Assembly: GCA_964387645.1 (NCBI GenBank)
Contig: CAYLYM010000003.1
Coordinates: 1-64,000, forward strand
Origin: CAYLYM01 sp964387645
GTDB lineage: Bacteria > Calditrichota > Calditrichia > RBG-13-44-9
Length of the DNA: 64,000 nt
Direction of reading: 5' to 3'
Shown: positions 26,460 through 35,457 of the stretch, piece by piece
Layout of the letters: each line of letters begins with the position of its first letter
How positions within the stretch are numbered: the stretch's first letter is position 1
The notes under the pieces: generated by a model
The model's database searches: none
Seen by the model: only the letters and a program-made list of their open reading frames with translations
What the model was told of the DNA's origin: nothing
Made by a program: the position numbers and the translations under genes

Positions 26460-27332
26460 ATGAAATCATATTTTTTAATATTTTTGATTCTATTGGTCTC
26501 TTTTGTTTGGTCCAGTGACAATCCGAAGGAGGTTTTAAAGAAACAGGTTCCCTTTGGTCACGAGAAGAGCTTGAAAGTTTCCGTTTCATTTGGAAATGGG
26601 TCTATCTACATGAGTAAGATAACTTCCAATAATATCTTTGAAGGTGAGTTTGTCTACGAACATTATCGTCCTCAGATCCATTACGAGGTAGTCGGTAAAG
26701 AGGGACATTTAGAAGTATTTTTTTATGGCAAAGTAAAAAAAGGTGGCAAGGAACGAGGTTCTCACCACATATCATCTTTAAAAAAGATTTATGATAACAA
26801 GCTGCAATTGAATATTTCAGATAAAATCCCTCTGGATTTGAACTTAGAATTGGGTGTAGTTAAAGGAACTTTGGATTTAAGCGGTTTAATGTTGAGAAAT
26901 TTAGATCTTGAAATAGGCGTTTGTAAGACTTCTATTATTTTTGACGAACCCAATCCCATTTCACTTGAACATTGTTCGATCGAGGGAGGTGTGGGCAATT
27001 TGATTATTGTGAAATTGGGAAATGCTAATGTTGAAAATTTCCGTTTTGAAGGTGGTGTGGGTTCATATGAATTGGATTTTACTGGTGAATACCGGCAAAA
27101 CATCAGTGCCGAAATTGAGATGGGAATGGGCAAATTGACCCTCTATTTGCCGCGTTATGTTGGAACCAGAATTAAAGTGGAGAAGTCTTTCTTATCTTCA
27201 TTCTCAATTGATGAATGTTACAAAAAATCGAATTATTATTATAATGACAAATGGGAAAAAACGCCTTATCAACTGGATATTGAGGTAAATACGGGGGTAG
27301 GGAAAGTTGAAGTTATATGGGAAGATAATTAA
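26460..27332 (+). CDS. Exported toast-rack/LiaF-like beta-helical protein, co-operonic with ECF sigma
   Basis: 290 residues with a signal peptide (SYFLIFLILLVSFVWSS). After a short domain (about 30-110), the rest consists of short beta strands with repeating Gly patterns: DLNLELGVVKGTLDLSGL, LDLEIGVCKTSII, IEGGVGNLIIVKL, FEGGVGSYELDFTG, IEMGMGKLTLYLP and VNTGVGKVEVIWE. This is the toast-rack pattern shared with LiaF-like and DUF4097-type envelope proteins. No catalytic residues. The 12-base spacing after the sigma gene implies co-transcription, and a strong terminator follows. A role in sensing or responding to envelope state is inferred from the operon only. Confidence 0.75.
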   Translation: MKSYFLIFLILLVSFVWSSDNPKEVLKKQVPFGHEKSLKVSVSFGNGSIYMSKITSNNIFEGEFVYEHYRPQIHYEVVGKEGHLEVFFYGKVKKGGKERGSHHISSLKKIYDNKLQLNISDKIPLDLNLELGVVKGTLDLSGLMLRNLDLEIGVCKTSIIFDEPNPISLEHCSIEGGVGNLIIVKLGNANVENFRFEGGVGSYELDFTGEYRQNISAEIEMGMGKLTLYLPRYVGTRIKVEKSFLSSFSIDECYKKSNYYYNDKWEKTPYQLDIEVNTGVGKVEVIWEDN

Positions 27333-27375
27333 GGATCATCTTGTGTAAAGTTCAATTATTGGTAAAAGATGGTTC

Positions 27376-27417
27376 ACACTAAAAAGCCCGGATTGTTCGA
27401 TCTGGGCTTTTTAGTGT
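27376..27417 (+). terminator. Strong rho-independent terminator after the sigma/toast-rack operon
   Basis: ACACTAAAAAGCCCGGAT pairs with ATCTGGGCTTTTTAGTGT around TGTTCG: 18 bp with one G-U wobble on the plus strand. The stem includes its own A- and T-runs, so it may act in both directions. Confidence 0.9.
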
Positions 27418-27450
27418 TAATATTTTGAGTTCAATATAAGAGAAATAAAT

Positions 27451-27490
27451 AAAAAAGTCAGACTTCGATTGAGCTCAGTCTGACTTTTTT
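27451..27490. terminator. Palindromic element, copy C, acting as terminator of nrdJ
   Basis: AAAAAAGTCAGACT (27451-27464) pairs perfectly with AGTCTGACTTTTTT (27477-27490). It lies downstream of the minus-strand nrdJ, whose stop is at 27616. The 30-nt core (27456-27485) carries CTTCGA and CTCAG and belongs to the dispersed palindromic family seen at 11182 and 20705. A third short hairpin, TAAGATAA/TTATCTTA, lies at 27570-27587. Confidence 0.85.
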
Positions 27491-27615
27491 GAGACTATTT
27501 TTTAAACTCTCATGGTAAGCCCATGTCCACCTATCCGGCGTCCAGGCGGGCCTGTCGAACCATGCCCCTTAAGATAAAATTATCTTATATCAGAACTCAC
27601 GTTATTTAATTTTTA

Positions 27616-30465
27616 TTATGAACAACCGCTGGTTGTACCGCATTCTAAGCATTTATAGCAGCTTCCATTACGTACCATAATGCTTCCACACTCGGGACAA
27701 TTCGGTGCGTCAGCTTGTGTCTCAAATACATATTGCTCCTGCCGCTCAATAGTGGTTTTTTTCTGGACAGATGCCTTATCAATTGGCGGTTTGACGTCTG
27801 AGTCTATCGGAGGAGGAACGGCATTTTCGTTTTCTCTCTGGTTAATCAAATTATTTTCTTGAATAAACTCTTCGCTAATATATTTGCGTTGTTCTTCTTT
27901 CGATAAGAATTTCATTGCCAACCACCGGAATATGTAATCGGTGACTGATTTGGCAATGGGAATATTTGGATTATTGGTAAAACCAGATGGTTCAAAGCGA
28001 GTATGGGTGAATTTTTTGCAGAGAACTTCCAATGGGACTCCGTATTGAAGGGCTAGTGAGATTGCTGTTGCAAATGAATCCATCAAACCAGAAACAACTG
28101 AACCTTCTTTGGCCATGACAATGAATATTTCGCCGGGAGATCCATCTTCATACATACCAACGGTAATATATCCCTCATGACCACCGATCGAGAATTTATG
28201 GGTGATAGCTTTTCGTTCATCTGGCAATCGTCGGCGATAAGGTCGGCCATATTCCTTGACAGTTTCCTTAATGGCAGTTGACAAAGGTTGGGTTCGTTTG
28301 CTATTATCGCGATAAATAGCTATGGCTTTAACTCCCATTTTCCAGGCGCTCATGTAAATATCCATTATCTCTTCTACGGTGATATTTTCCGGTACATTAA
28401 CAGTTTTAGATATGGCGCCTGAAATGAAAGGCTGAACGGCTGCCAGCATTTTCACATGTCCCATATAATGGATAGATCTTTGCCCGTTTTTGGGTTTAAA
28501 AGCACAATCAAAAATAGATAGATGCTCTTCTTTTAAACCTGGCGCTCCTTCGATGGTGTCGTTTTCGTCGATATAGTTAATAATATTTTTAATGGTTGTT
28601 TCAGGATACTTTAGTTTTTTTAGAGCTTTTTCAACTGTTTGATTGACAATTTTCAGAAGGCCACCACCCACTAATTTTTTATATTTCACCAGAGCAATAT
28701 CCGGTTCTACACCGGTGGTGTCGCAGTCCATCATGAAGGCAATGGTTCCGGTAGGAGCCAGTACGGTAACTTGCGCATTGCGGTAACCATGTTTTTTACC
28801 ATTCTGGTAAGCTTCATCCCATACCTGGCAGGAGGCCTTAAATAATTCCTCTGGAAGATTTGTTTTATCTAAATTGTAGGCTGCAGTTCGATGTTTTTGG
28901 ATTACCCGAAGCATGGGTTCACGGTTTTTATAAAATTCCTCGAAAGGACCCATTACTTCTGCCAATTCGCTGGATGTTAAATAGGCCTGACCACACATGA
29001 TGGAGGTAATCGCTGCAGCGTAAGTGCGTCCTTCATCACTATCGTATGGCAATCCTCGCGACATTAACAAGGCGCCCAGATTGGCGTATCCCAGACCAAG
29101 CGTTCTGAAAAGGTGCGAATTTTGGGCAATTTCTTCACGTGGATAGCTGGAATTGTCCACGATAATTTCCATAGCCGTGATCAAAACCCGCGTAGCTTTA
29201 CGGAATGCTTCAATATCGAATTCGTCATCTTCATTAAGGAATTTCATTAAATTTAAAGAAGCCAGATTGCAAGCAGTATTGTCGATAAACATATATTCAG
29301 AGCAGGGATTGGAGGCATTTATCCGAGCCGAGTTAGGACAGGTATGCCAATCATTTATAGTCGTATCGAACTGCATTCCAGGATCGCCACAGATGTAAGT
29401 GCCTTCAGCAATTTGTCTTAGAAGTTCTCTGGCGCGATAACGATTAGAAGGTTTTCCAGTCAATACTTCACGAGTTACCCATTCACGATCCTCTTCCACT
29501 GCGCGCATGAACTCATCAGTAGCCCGAACGCTGTGATTGGCATTTTGGAAAAATACTGAGCCGTAAGCTTCACCATTAATTGAGCCATCGTAACCAGCAT
29601 CGATGAGTGCCCAGGCTTTTTTCTCTTCATTTGCCTTGCAGGTAATAAATTCCATAATATCAGGATGATCTACATTCAAAATAACCATTTTGGCAGCACG
29701 ACGAGTTTTCCCTCCAGATTTAATTACTCCGGCGAAGGCATCAAATCCTTTCATAAAAGATACTGGTCCCGAAGCATAACCGCCGCCTGAAATGCGCTCT
29801 TTGGATGAACGCAGCGTGGAAAGGTTTGTTCCTGTTCCGGAACCATATTTGAACAGCATCCCTTCAATTTTCGCCAGTTCCAGGATGCTGGCCATATTGT
29901 CTTCTACAGAATTGATAAAACAAGCTGAACATTGCGGTTTTTCTTCAATCCCCACGTTGAACCATACCGGGCTATTAAAAGCAGCATATTGGTTTACTAA
30001 AAGGTAAGTTAATTCTGAATAGAAAACTTCGGCATCTTTTTCACTAGCAAAGTAACCATCTTTTTTTCCCCATTCGGTTATGGTTCTTGAAACCCGATCA
30101 ATAAGCTGACGAACACTCCTTTCTCTATTCTCTGTCCCTAGCTGGCCGTGAAAATATTTGCTAACTACAACATTGGTAGCTAATTGACTCCAGAATTCTG
30201 GTACTTCCACGTCGCTTTGCTTGAAAACAATCTCGCCTTTTTCATTAGTGATCATCGCTTCTCGAATCTCCCATTCGAACTCATCAAAGGGATGAATATC
30301 TGGCTTGGAGAAAAAATGCTCGAATCTCATCTTTCTGGAAGTTCTCCTAGAAGATTTTTTATCTGACTTTACCTGATCTAAGTTAGCCGATCCTTTCTCC
30401 TCCTTAAGCGGAAAGAGCAAATCGTCTTTAAAATCGGGCTGCGTGGGGCTCTTTTTCTTTGACAT
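27616..30465 (-). CDS. nrdJ: Vitamin B12-dependent (class II) ribonucleoside-diphosphate reductase
   Basis: Reduces ribonucleotides to deoxyribonucleotides using adenosylcobalamin, with or without oxygen; cytosolic. 949 residues, typical of the NrdJ group. Visible: the glycine-rich GGGYASGPVSFMKGFDAFAG and IKSGGKTRRAAKMVIL segments of B12-type enzymes, the radical/redox NPCSE motif near residue 391, and a C-terminal zinc-ribbon-like tail with CPECGSIM and CLECGTTSGCS, which holds the re-reducing cysteines. GGAGGAGG precedes the ATG. Monocistronic, ending at tandem hairpins. No cobalamin riboswitch or NrdR box was found upstream. B12 need is shared with the metH gene at the window's end. Confidence 0.96.
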   Translation of the reverse strand: MSKKKSPTQPDFKDDLLFPLKEEKGSANLDQVKSDKKSSRRTSRKMRFEHFFSKPDIHPFDEFEWEIREAMITNEKGEIVFKQSDVEVPEFWSQLATNVVVSKYFHGQLGTENRERSVRQLIDRVSRTITEWGKKDGYFASEKDAEVFYSELTYLLVNQYAAFNSPVWFNVGIEEKPQCSACFINSVEDNMASILELAKIEGMLFKYGSGTGTNLSTLRSSKERISGGGYASGPVSFMKGFDAFAGVIKSGGKTRRAAKMVILNVDHPDIMEFITCKANEEKKAWALIDAGYDGSINGEAYGSVFFQNANHSVRATDEFMRAVEEDREWVTREVLTGKPSNRYRARELLRQIAEGTYICGDPGMQFDTTINDWHTCPNSARINASNPCSEYMFIDNTACNLASLNLMKFLNEDDEFDIEAFRKATRVLITAMEIIVDNSSYPREEIAQNSHLFRTLGLGYANLGALLMSRGLPYDSDEGRTYAAAITSIMCGQAYLTSSELAEVMGPFEEFYKNREPMLRVIQKHRTAAYNLDKTNLPEELFKASCQVWDEAYQNGKKHGYRNAQVTVLAPTGTIAFMMDCDTTGVEPDIALVKYKKLVGGGLLKIVNQTVEKALKKLKYPETTIKNIINYIDENDTIEGAPGLKEEHLSIFDCAFKPKNGQRSIHYMGHVKMLAAVQPFISGAISKTVNVPENITVEEIMDIYMSAWKMGVKAIAIYRDNSKRTQPLSTAIKETVKEYGRPYRRRLPDERKAITHKFSIGGHEGYITVGMYEDGSPGEIFIVMAKEGSVVSGLMDSFATAISLALQYGVPLEVLCKKFTHTRFEPSGFTNNPNIPIAKSVTDYIFRWLAMKFLSKEEQRKYISEEFIQENNLINQRENENAVPPPIDSDVKPPIDKASVQKKTTIERQEQYVFETQADAPNCPECGSIMVRNGSCYKCLECGTTSGCS

Positions 30466-30944
30466 TAGAATCCTCCTCCATGAATACTATGTAAAAATAA
30501 GGTTGGCTTTTGAGAATTAATTTATCCTCAATAAAAACATGTGGTTAAAAATAAGACCAATTTTTAACTCAAGCCTAAAATAAGCTAAATACCTGAAGAT
30601 GTCAACGACAAATTAAGAGAATTTTTTCATTATGATCAGGATCAATTTTAACCTCACTGGAAGAGCGTTTTTGCTGCTGTTCTACCGTCATCAGTCTGAC
30701 ATGCCAATACTGAAAAATGGATCGATCCAGTGAAAGCTTTCAGGTATATGAGTGGGAAAATCCATATGTAATTACTGAATAGATTAAAGAGTCATTTCAA
30801 AAAACCAGCATTCGGTGTTGCCTGATGGAATCCTTCGATTATGGCCAGATCGGTTAAGATTAAAGTTGATGGTTTCAGTCTGTCGGGATAAATAGAATCG
30901 AACCATGACGTATTTTTAAAGATTTAAGCCGTCTGGGAATCAAT
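30466..30944. other. Non-coding stretch upstream of nrdJ
   Basis: No intact gene. Short open fragments exist on both strands, for example TEKWIDPVKAFRYMS near 30705-30750 on the plus strand and TLILTDLAIIEGFHQATPNA on the minus strand around 30810-30870, with stops between them; they suggest decayed coding sequence but no family could be named. The nrdJ promoter should lie near 30480-30560. Confidence 0.45.
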
Positions 30945-31838
30945 TTAAGAAGACCTAAATTCTTCTAATAGATTCTCAATTTTTTGTTTTAGAGGAGAAC
31001 CCAAATTGCTGATCTGAAGTAAATTTTTTGTTAATAAAATGTAATCGTCTATCAAATCTTCGTGGTTTGCTTTCAGAAATTGGAGATGAAATCGGATAGT
31101 CTCAATATCCCCCCTTTTAACTGGACCCGTAAGACCCTCAGTTGTTCCTTTTTGGGTAACTTGCATGATTGATGAAAAGAGTAACGGATTCAACATGGAG
31201 AAAGCCTCTTTTTCTCTGGATAAAGCTTTCTTGATAATAGTCTGTGCCATCTCTGCCAGAGCTACATAAAAATTTGCATAAAAAACACTAGCGATGTGGA
31301 TGGCTCGTTTTTGTTGATGATTAACACGGAAGCATGGGTTTTGAGTAAAATTAAAAATTGTTTGAAATATCTGGAAAGCTTCATCGTCACCCTCTATGCT
31401 AAACCAAACTTTATTCAGACCAGAGTTCTCTCGAGGATCTGGAGCAAATGAATAAATGGGATGAACACTGGCAATCGCTGCTCCAAGGTTTTTTAATGGT
31501 GATAAAATCTCTGAGGAAAGCGCTCCAGAGGTATGGATAACAATCTTCTTTTTCCAGTTTACATCAGTGAAATTTTTAAGTTGGTTAACAAGTTCTTTAA
31601 TTTGATCATCCTGGACCGAGATGACAATAATTTGAGCGAGTGACAATTTTCTAGAATGAATATCTCTATCTATAAAACGCCATTCTAATGTCCTTCGTAA
31701 AAAAAGAGATCGATCAGTATTTGATTCAACCAACGAGACAACTTTGAATTTATTATTCAAAAAATACTGAACCATGGTTGCTCCCAGACGGCCAGCGCCT
31801 ATAAAGAGAAATGATGGTCGTTCACTCCCTACAATCAT
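30945..31838 (-). CDS. Rossmann-like and DUF2520 domain protein (NAD(P)-dependent dehydrogenase fold)
   Basis: 297 residues. The N-terminal Rossmann domain has FIGAGRLGATMVQYFLNN, a GxGxxG-type nucleotide loop at about residues 13-18, and VIISVQDDQI-type strand IIVISVQDD. A segment IHTSGALSSEIL, then ASVHPIYSF, is diagnostic of the DUF2520 family. The C-terminal half is helical, like 6-phosphogluconate dehydrogenase-type oxidoreductases. The substrate is unknown; in other phyla members lie near pantothenate genes, which are not seen here. It lies 55 bases downstream of the unknown 424-residue gene on the same strand, so co-transcription is likely. Confidence 0.87.
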   Translation of the reverse strand: MIVGSERPSFLFIGAGRLGATMVQYFLNNKFKVVSLVESNTDRSLFLRRTLEWRFIDRDIHSRKLSLAQIIVISVQDDQIKELVNQLKNFTDVNWKKKIVIHTSGALSSEILSPLKNLGAAIASVHPIYSFAPDPRENSGLNKVWFSIEGDDEAFQIFQTIFNFTQNPCFRVNHQQKRAIHIASVFYANFYVALAEMAQTIIKKALSREKEAFSMLNPLLFSSIMQVTQKGTTEGLTGPVKRGDIETIRFHLQFLKANHEDLIDDYILLTKNLLQISNLGSPLKQKIENLLEEFRSS

Positions 31839-31893
31839 AATTCCTCCAACTTGTTTGGTAAATTTGATATAGTTCCGATGGTAAAAAACTTAT

Positions 31894-33168
31894 CTAAAAT
31901 TCCGGCTTTTTTAACAATTTATCTTTAGGGAAATAGCGATTGTAAATGATATCAGAAAATTCCAGAGCTTCTTTCGAATAAGGATTAACTGATGATTGGT
32001 AAAACATTTCATCAATAGCTCCAGATGCTTGTTTCCAGGTAGGAATAGAGTTTAAAAAATCAATAAATTCATAATAACGCTTTTCGTTCTTGTTGAAAAT
32101 TTTTTTGATAAATTTCTTACTTTGTTTCTTGCTAATTAAAGAGTAGAGGTCTGCCAAAGTATCACCTTTAATTTTTTCAGCAACCAATTCAGCTAATTGC
32201 TCTGCAGCAGGAATAGTTGATTGGGGAGCAGCTTCTTCCTCTTCTTCTACTCCTTCTTCAAGTTCTGTTTCAACTTGCATTTCGGGAGGTATCTCCACCT
32301 CTGCTTCTACGGTAATTTTTTCCACCTGAACCTCAGGTTTGGCACTTTCGATATCAGCGATCTTCTCAATCGAAATTTCTTCTTTTTCTCTGGCGATACT
32401 CCTCTCTCGTTTTGTCTTACCAGAACGGAGTAAGTCCTCTAATTCAAAAATCGATAACTCTCGAGTTCCATCTTTTTCTTCAGCTTCAACTAGCTTTAAA
32501 TAATCCATTAGTTCTCTATCTTTAAATGCCTTAATTAAAATATCAACCGGTAAATTTTCCGATGGGGCTCGACCTTCATTAAGAAAATCGAGAATAACTT
32601 TACATGTTTTTAGTGTATTTCCAAGAGGATCTTTGCAATAAACTTGGTGGTCAATTTCACGAATCAACTCTTCAAATTGATTTTGAGAAATCTCTCGGAG
32701 GTATTTCAGGTTAAAATAATCAGTGAGTGCGTCCTTATAATACTGAAATTTATCAAAATATTTCAACATATCATAAATGTCCATAGTAGTAATAACAAAA
32801 CTATCTTTAAACAGAAATTGTGTTAATGTTTGATGAGGACGAATCAGGTAGTTTGCTTCAAGTTTAATAGCACGTTCTAACAATTGGTTAAATTTATTTA
32901 TATGAAAGGTAGCGGTTTGTTTTAAAATATCGAAGATTTTGTCGATTAAAACTCTTATTTCCGGGAGATCATAATTGAAACGCTCGTTCGATGTAAATTT
33001 ATCCGCTTCTTCTCGGAGCCAGAGCTCAACTTCCTGGTCAAAGAAATGTTTCACAGATGAAGGTATATTTCGCGATAATATATAATTTAAAGGAATATTG
33101 TACATGTTTTGTATTAAAACTTCTTTTTTTATCTTTTCTATAATATTGTGAATGATTTCGTCTAACAT
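31894..33168 (-). CDS. Unknown cytosolic protein with two helical domains and an acidic linker
   Basis: Not recognised. 424 residues, no signal peptide or membrane segment. Residues 1-260 are helical and charged (RPHQTLTQFLFKDSFVITTM, YFDKFQYYKDALTDYFNLKY). Residues about 262-335 form a low-complexity Glu-rich linker ending in TELEEGVEEEEEAA. The C-terminal 90 residues look compact and conserved: LADLYSLISKKQSKKFIKKI, FNKNEKRYYEFIDFLNSIPT, then INPYSKEALEFSDIIYNRYF-like sequence. The layout, a large helical domain tethered to a small folded domain, suggests a scaffold or regulator. The downstream DUF2520 gene probably shares its transcript. A function cannot be assigned. Confidence 0.7.
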   Translation of the reverse strand: MLDEIIHNIIEKIKKEVLIQNMYNIPLNYILSRNIPSSVKHFFDQEVELWLREEADKFTSNERFNYDLPEIRVLIDKIFDILKQTATFHINKFNQLLERAIKLEANYLIRPHQTLTQFLFKDSFVITTMDIYDMLKYFDKFQYYKDALTDYFNLKYLREISQNQFEELIREIDHQVYCKDPLGNTLKTCKVILDFLNEGRAPSENLPVDILIKAFKDRELMDYLKLVEAEEKDGTRELSIFELEDLLRSGKTKRERSIAREKEEISIEKIADIESAKPEVQVEKITVEAEVEIPPEMQVETELEEGVEEEEEAAPQSTIPAAEQLAELVAEKIKGDTLADLYSLISKKQSKKFIKKIFNKNEKRYYEFIDFLNSIPTWKQASGAIDEMFYQSSVNPYSKEALEFSDIIYNRYFPKDKLLKKPEF

Positions 33169-33476
33169 GGCAAAATTCTCCTTTTTACTTTGTGTTAATT
33201 ATAAGAAGTTAAGCAAATATTTGCAACTGCTTTTGAGCCGAAAACAACCCGATAAAATTTCATCTAAATATAAATTTGTTATATTTTGTGAAATCGTTGT
33301 GATTCGTTCATACCGTAGTAAAACAACAGTTAACAAGACACTAGAATTGACTAACGCTCTACTCTAGCAGATAAATTTTGTCGTTCCATAAATAATCAGA
33401 ATATTTATTAATACAATATTTAAATTGGTTGGTAAGAAAGTTATGTAATCCGGGATTGCCTATCAGAAATTTAAAT
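33169..33476. other. Intergenic stretch between the pit gene and the 424-residue gene
   Basis: AT-rich upstream region of the 424-residue gene and downstream flank of pit. No gene or strong hairpin was found. Confidence 0.4.
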
Positions 33477-33872
33477 TCAGTGTAACTGACTTACTACTTC
33501 AATTTCGAAAACATTTTGAACAAAAAAAAGTGTAATGTAAGTCAGAATTCCTGCTACAATAGGCGTAATCACCCAGCCTAAGGCAATCTTACCTAATATA
33601 TTAGAGTTAATATTTTTAGATTCCTTAACAAAACCGACTCCAAGGATGGCACCGATTAATGCCTGTGAACTTGAAATAGGTACCAGTGGGATAGAAGGCA
33701 AATTTAGAATAGAAAGAAAATATGATAAATTTTCTGATGCAAAAAGAAAAAGAACAATAGATTCAGCCAAAACCACGATAAGGGCCAAAATCGGTGTGAG
33801 TTTAAATAATTGGTTACCAACTGTAGTCATTACTCGGTAAGAGTAGGTGTAAATACCTAAACTTATCGCCAA
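33477..33872 (-). CDS. Phosphate transporter Pit, C-terminal part after a frameshift
   Basis: About 131 residues in a frame shifted against the N-terminal part. It carries the last four or so membrane segments and the second Pit repeat motif in altered form (PISSSQALIGAILGVGFV, compare PVSTSQAIVGGIIG in the first half). There is no start codon with a ribosome site; the nominal TTG at 33872 lies inside the natural continuation FFIGALAISLGIY. It is therefore the rest of the same gene, not a separate one. Stop at 33477. One added base in the A7 run at 33882-33888 restores a full-length transporter of about 350 residues. Confidence 0.85.
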   Translation of the reverse strand: MAISLGIYTYSYRVMTTVGNQLFKLTPILALIVVLAESIVLFLFASENLSYFLSILNLPSIPLVPISSSQALIGAILGVGFVKESKNINSNILGKIALGWVITPIVAGILTYITLFFVQNVFEIEVVSQLH

Positions 33873-34528
33873 CGCACCGATAAAAAAAGTTGTTGTTTTC
33901 CTGAAACGGTAAAAAGCCCGGGAGGGTGAATATCATTAAACGGTACAGCAGAAACAAAAACACCCATCACATTAGCAATATTATTGGCTCCCAGGCTATA
34001 AGCCCCAAAAGCTCCGACTAATATTAGCCCACTACAAGTCCACATGTCTAATTCAAGTAAATGGATTCTAGAGTTATCGATAAAGAGTTTAAAGATTTTA
34101 AAAAGGACTATAGCCACAATAGCAGCCAAAATTGGACTGGTAATCCATGCCAGGACGATATTTATCAATGAGGTATAGTTAGTGGGCGAACTGGTAAAAA
34201 AGTTCCAACCGATAATACCTCCTACAATGGCTTGCGAGGTACTCACTGGCAATTCCCACCGTGTCATCCAGGCAACGGTATCTCCTGCACAGAGAGCTAC
34301 AGTAAACGAACCACCCATGGCATTTACTGCACCCAATTGTTCCAGGGTCCGGGTGGTTCCTGCCCTACTAAAAACTGCACCAAGAATGACAAATATGCTA
34401 ACTACTGTTGCAGCAAATTTAAATTTGATCATCCGTGTACCAACTGCTGTTCCAAACACATTGGCAGTATCATTAGCACCTAATGACCATCCCAGGAACA
34501 ATCTGCTTATGAGAAAAAACCAGATCAT
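33863..34528 (-). CDS. Inorganic phosphate transporter Pit, N-terminal part, frameshifted
   Basis: Low-affinity proton- or sodium-coupled phosphate carrier of the inner membrane. ATG at 34528 is preferred over GTG at 34543, since GGAG then lies at normal spacing. Visible: the first repeat motif GANDTANVFGTAVG, PVSTSQAIVGGIIGWNFF, and the start of the second repeat LGANNIANVMGVFVSAV. The frame leaves the family at SGKQQLFLSVRWR; with one more T in the run (minus strand CTTTTTTTATC) it reads QQLFFIGALAISL and continues into the next entry. The gene follows a DUF47 gene by 17 bases, the usual Pit partner. Confidence 0.88.
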   Translation of the reverse strand: MIWFFLISRLFLGWSLGANDTANVFGTAVGTRMIKFKFAATVVSIFVILGAVFSRAGTTRTLEQLGAVNAMGGSFTVALCAGDTVAWMTRWELPVSTSQAIVGGIIGWNFFTSSPTNYTSLINIVLAWITSPILAAIVAIVLFKIFKLFIDNSRIHLLELDMWTCSGLILVGAFGAYSLGANNIANVMGVFVSAVPFNDIHPPGLFTVSGKQQLFLSVRWR

Positions 34529-34545
34529 TATTTCTATCTCCACTA

Positions 34546-35160
34546 TTAAACATACCGTTTAATAGTAGCAATTGCCAACCGATCACACACATCCTCGGCC
34601 TGGTCTGCAATTATCTCAATATGGTGAATAAAATAACCCAATTGGAGTTTATAACTATGGGGAATATCCTTCCTAAATATCATTCTTTTAATTTTTTCCG
34701 CTATTTTATCAGATTCTTTTTCATAATAAATAACTTTATTGATGTGATCTCTAACGGCGTATAATTCTCTAAAATAAGCCCGGTTAGCCTGAATCATAAA
34801 TTCAACAGCCTTTACTGAAGCACTGCTTAAATCTTTAAAAAGTATATGCAAATCCTTTGGAATTTCTGGAATTTCGATCGAGAATTGCAATAATGTTTCA
34901 TCCAAACGATTAAGTACTTTGTCACTGCTTTCAAGAGTACCCAGGACATCTCCCCGGGCTTCTGGAATCAAAGTATACGCATACAATTTGCTTTCAACTT
35001 CTCGGCGCAAGTGGTCTGCTCTACTCTCAATGGCTCGCAAATCCTTTAATCGTTGCTCAAATTCATCCATTCGATTTTCAAGGTAATACTTTATACCCTT
35101 CTCAAAAAGAAGAGAACCTCTTATAACCAAATCAAGATAGTCGTCAATCTGTGACTCCAA
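34546..35160 (-). CDS. DUF47/PhoU-like phosphate transport accessory protein
   Basis: 204 residues, all helical and highly charged, with the DUF47 pattern: LKDLRAIESRADHLRREVES in the first bundle and HIEIIADQAEDVCDRLAIAT near the end, which carry the acidic metal-binding repeats of PhoU-like proteins. Family members regulate the adjacent Pit transporter. The start is uncertain: TTG at 35160 has AGAGGA directly before it, and the frame stays open upstream for 13 codons (YERFIQKTRG) without ATG or GTG, so the real N-terminus may be longer. Overlap with pit is close (17 bases), so the pair is an operon. Confidence 0.85.
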   Translation of the reverse strand: MESQIDDYLDLVIRGSLLFEKGIKYYLENRMDEFEQRLKDLRAIESRADHLRREVESKLYAYTLIPEARGDVLGTLESSDKVLNRLDETLLQFSIEIPEIPKDLHILFKDLSSASVKAVEFMIQANRAYFRELYAVRDHINKVIYYEKESDKIAEKIKRMIFRKDIPHSYKLQLGYFIHHIEIIADQAEDVCDRLAIATIKRYV

Positions 35161-35457
35161 TCCTCTGGTTTTTTGAATAAAACGTTCATAACCTACTTTT
35201 CACAATTCTATTTATTTTGATTTAAATTAGAATCTTCACCGGTTTAGTGTTGTAGCACTTTAAATTTAAAATTCCCTTCGTGAATTTTGAATAGTGGAAT
35301 ACGCTTATCTGATTCAAATTAAAAATTTTTTCTTACTCCTTACCCATTACTGAAAATTTACTAAATTTTAAATAACAAAGATTTCTTTTCTAGATTGAAA
35401 TATTTACAGAAGCACCTCAAGCGAAGCGAAAAGGCAATTTTTATTCTTATTATTGCC
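35161..35457. other. Intergenic stretch
   Basis: Upstream region of the DUF47-pit operon and downstream flank of the CYTH gene. AT-rich, no gene found. Confidence 0.4.

Noticed and set aside
30466..30560. Cobalamin riboswitch or NrdR box before nrdJ
   Set aside because: No B12-box-like sequence and no paired ACAnTATATnGTGT-type boxes were seen.
30705..30870. Transposase or DUF362-like fragments upstream of nrdJ
   Set aside because: The translated pieces are too short and broken to assign to a family.
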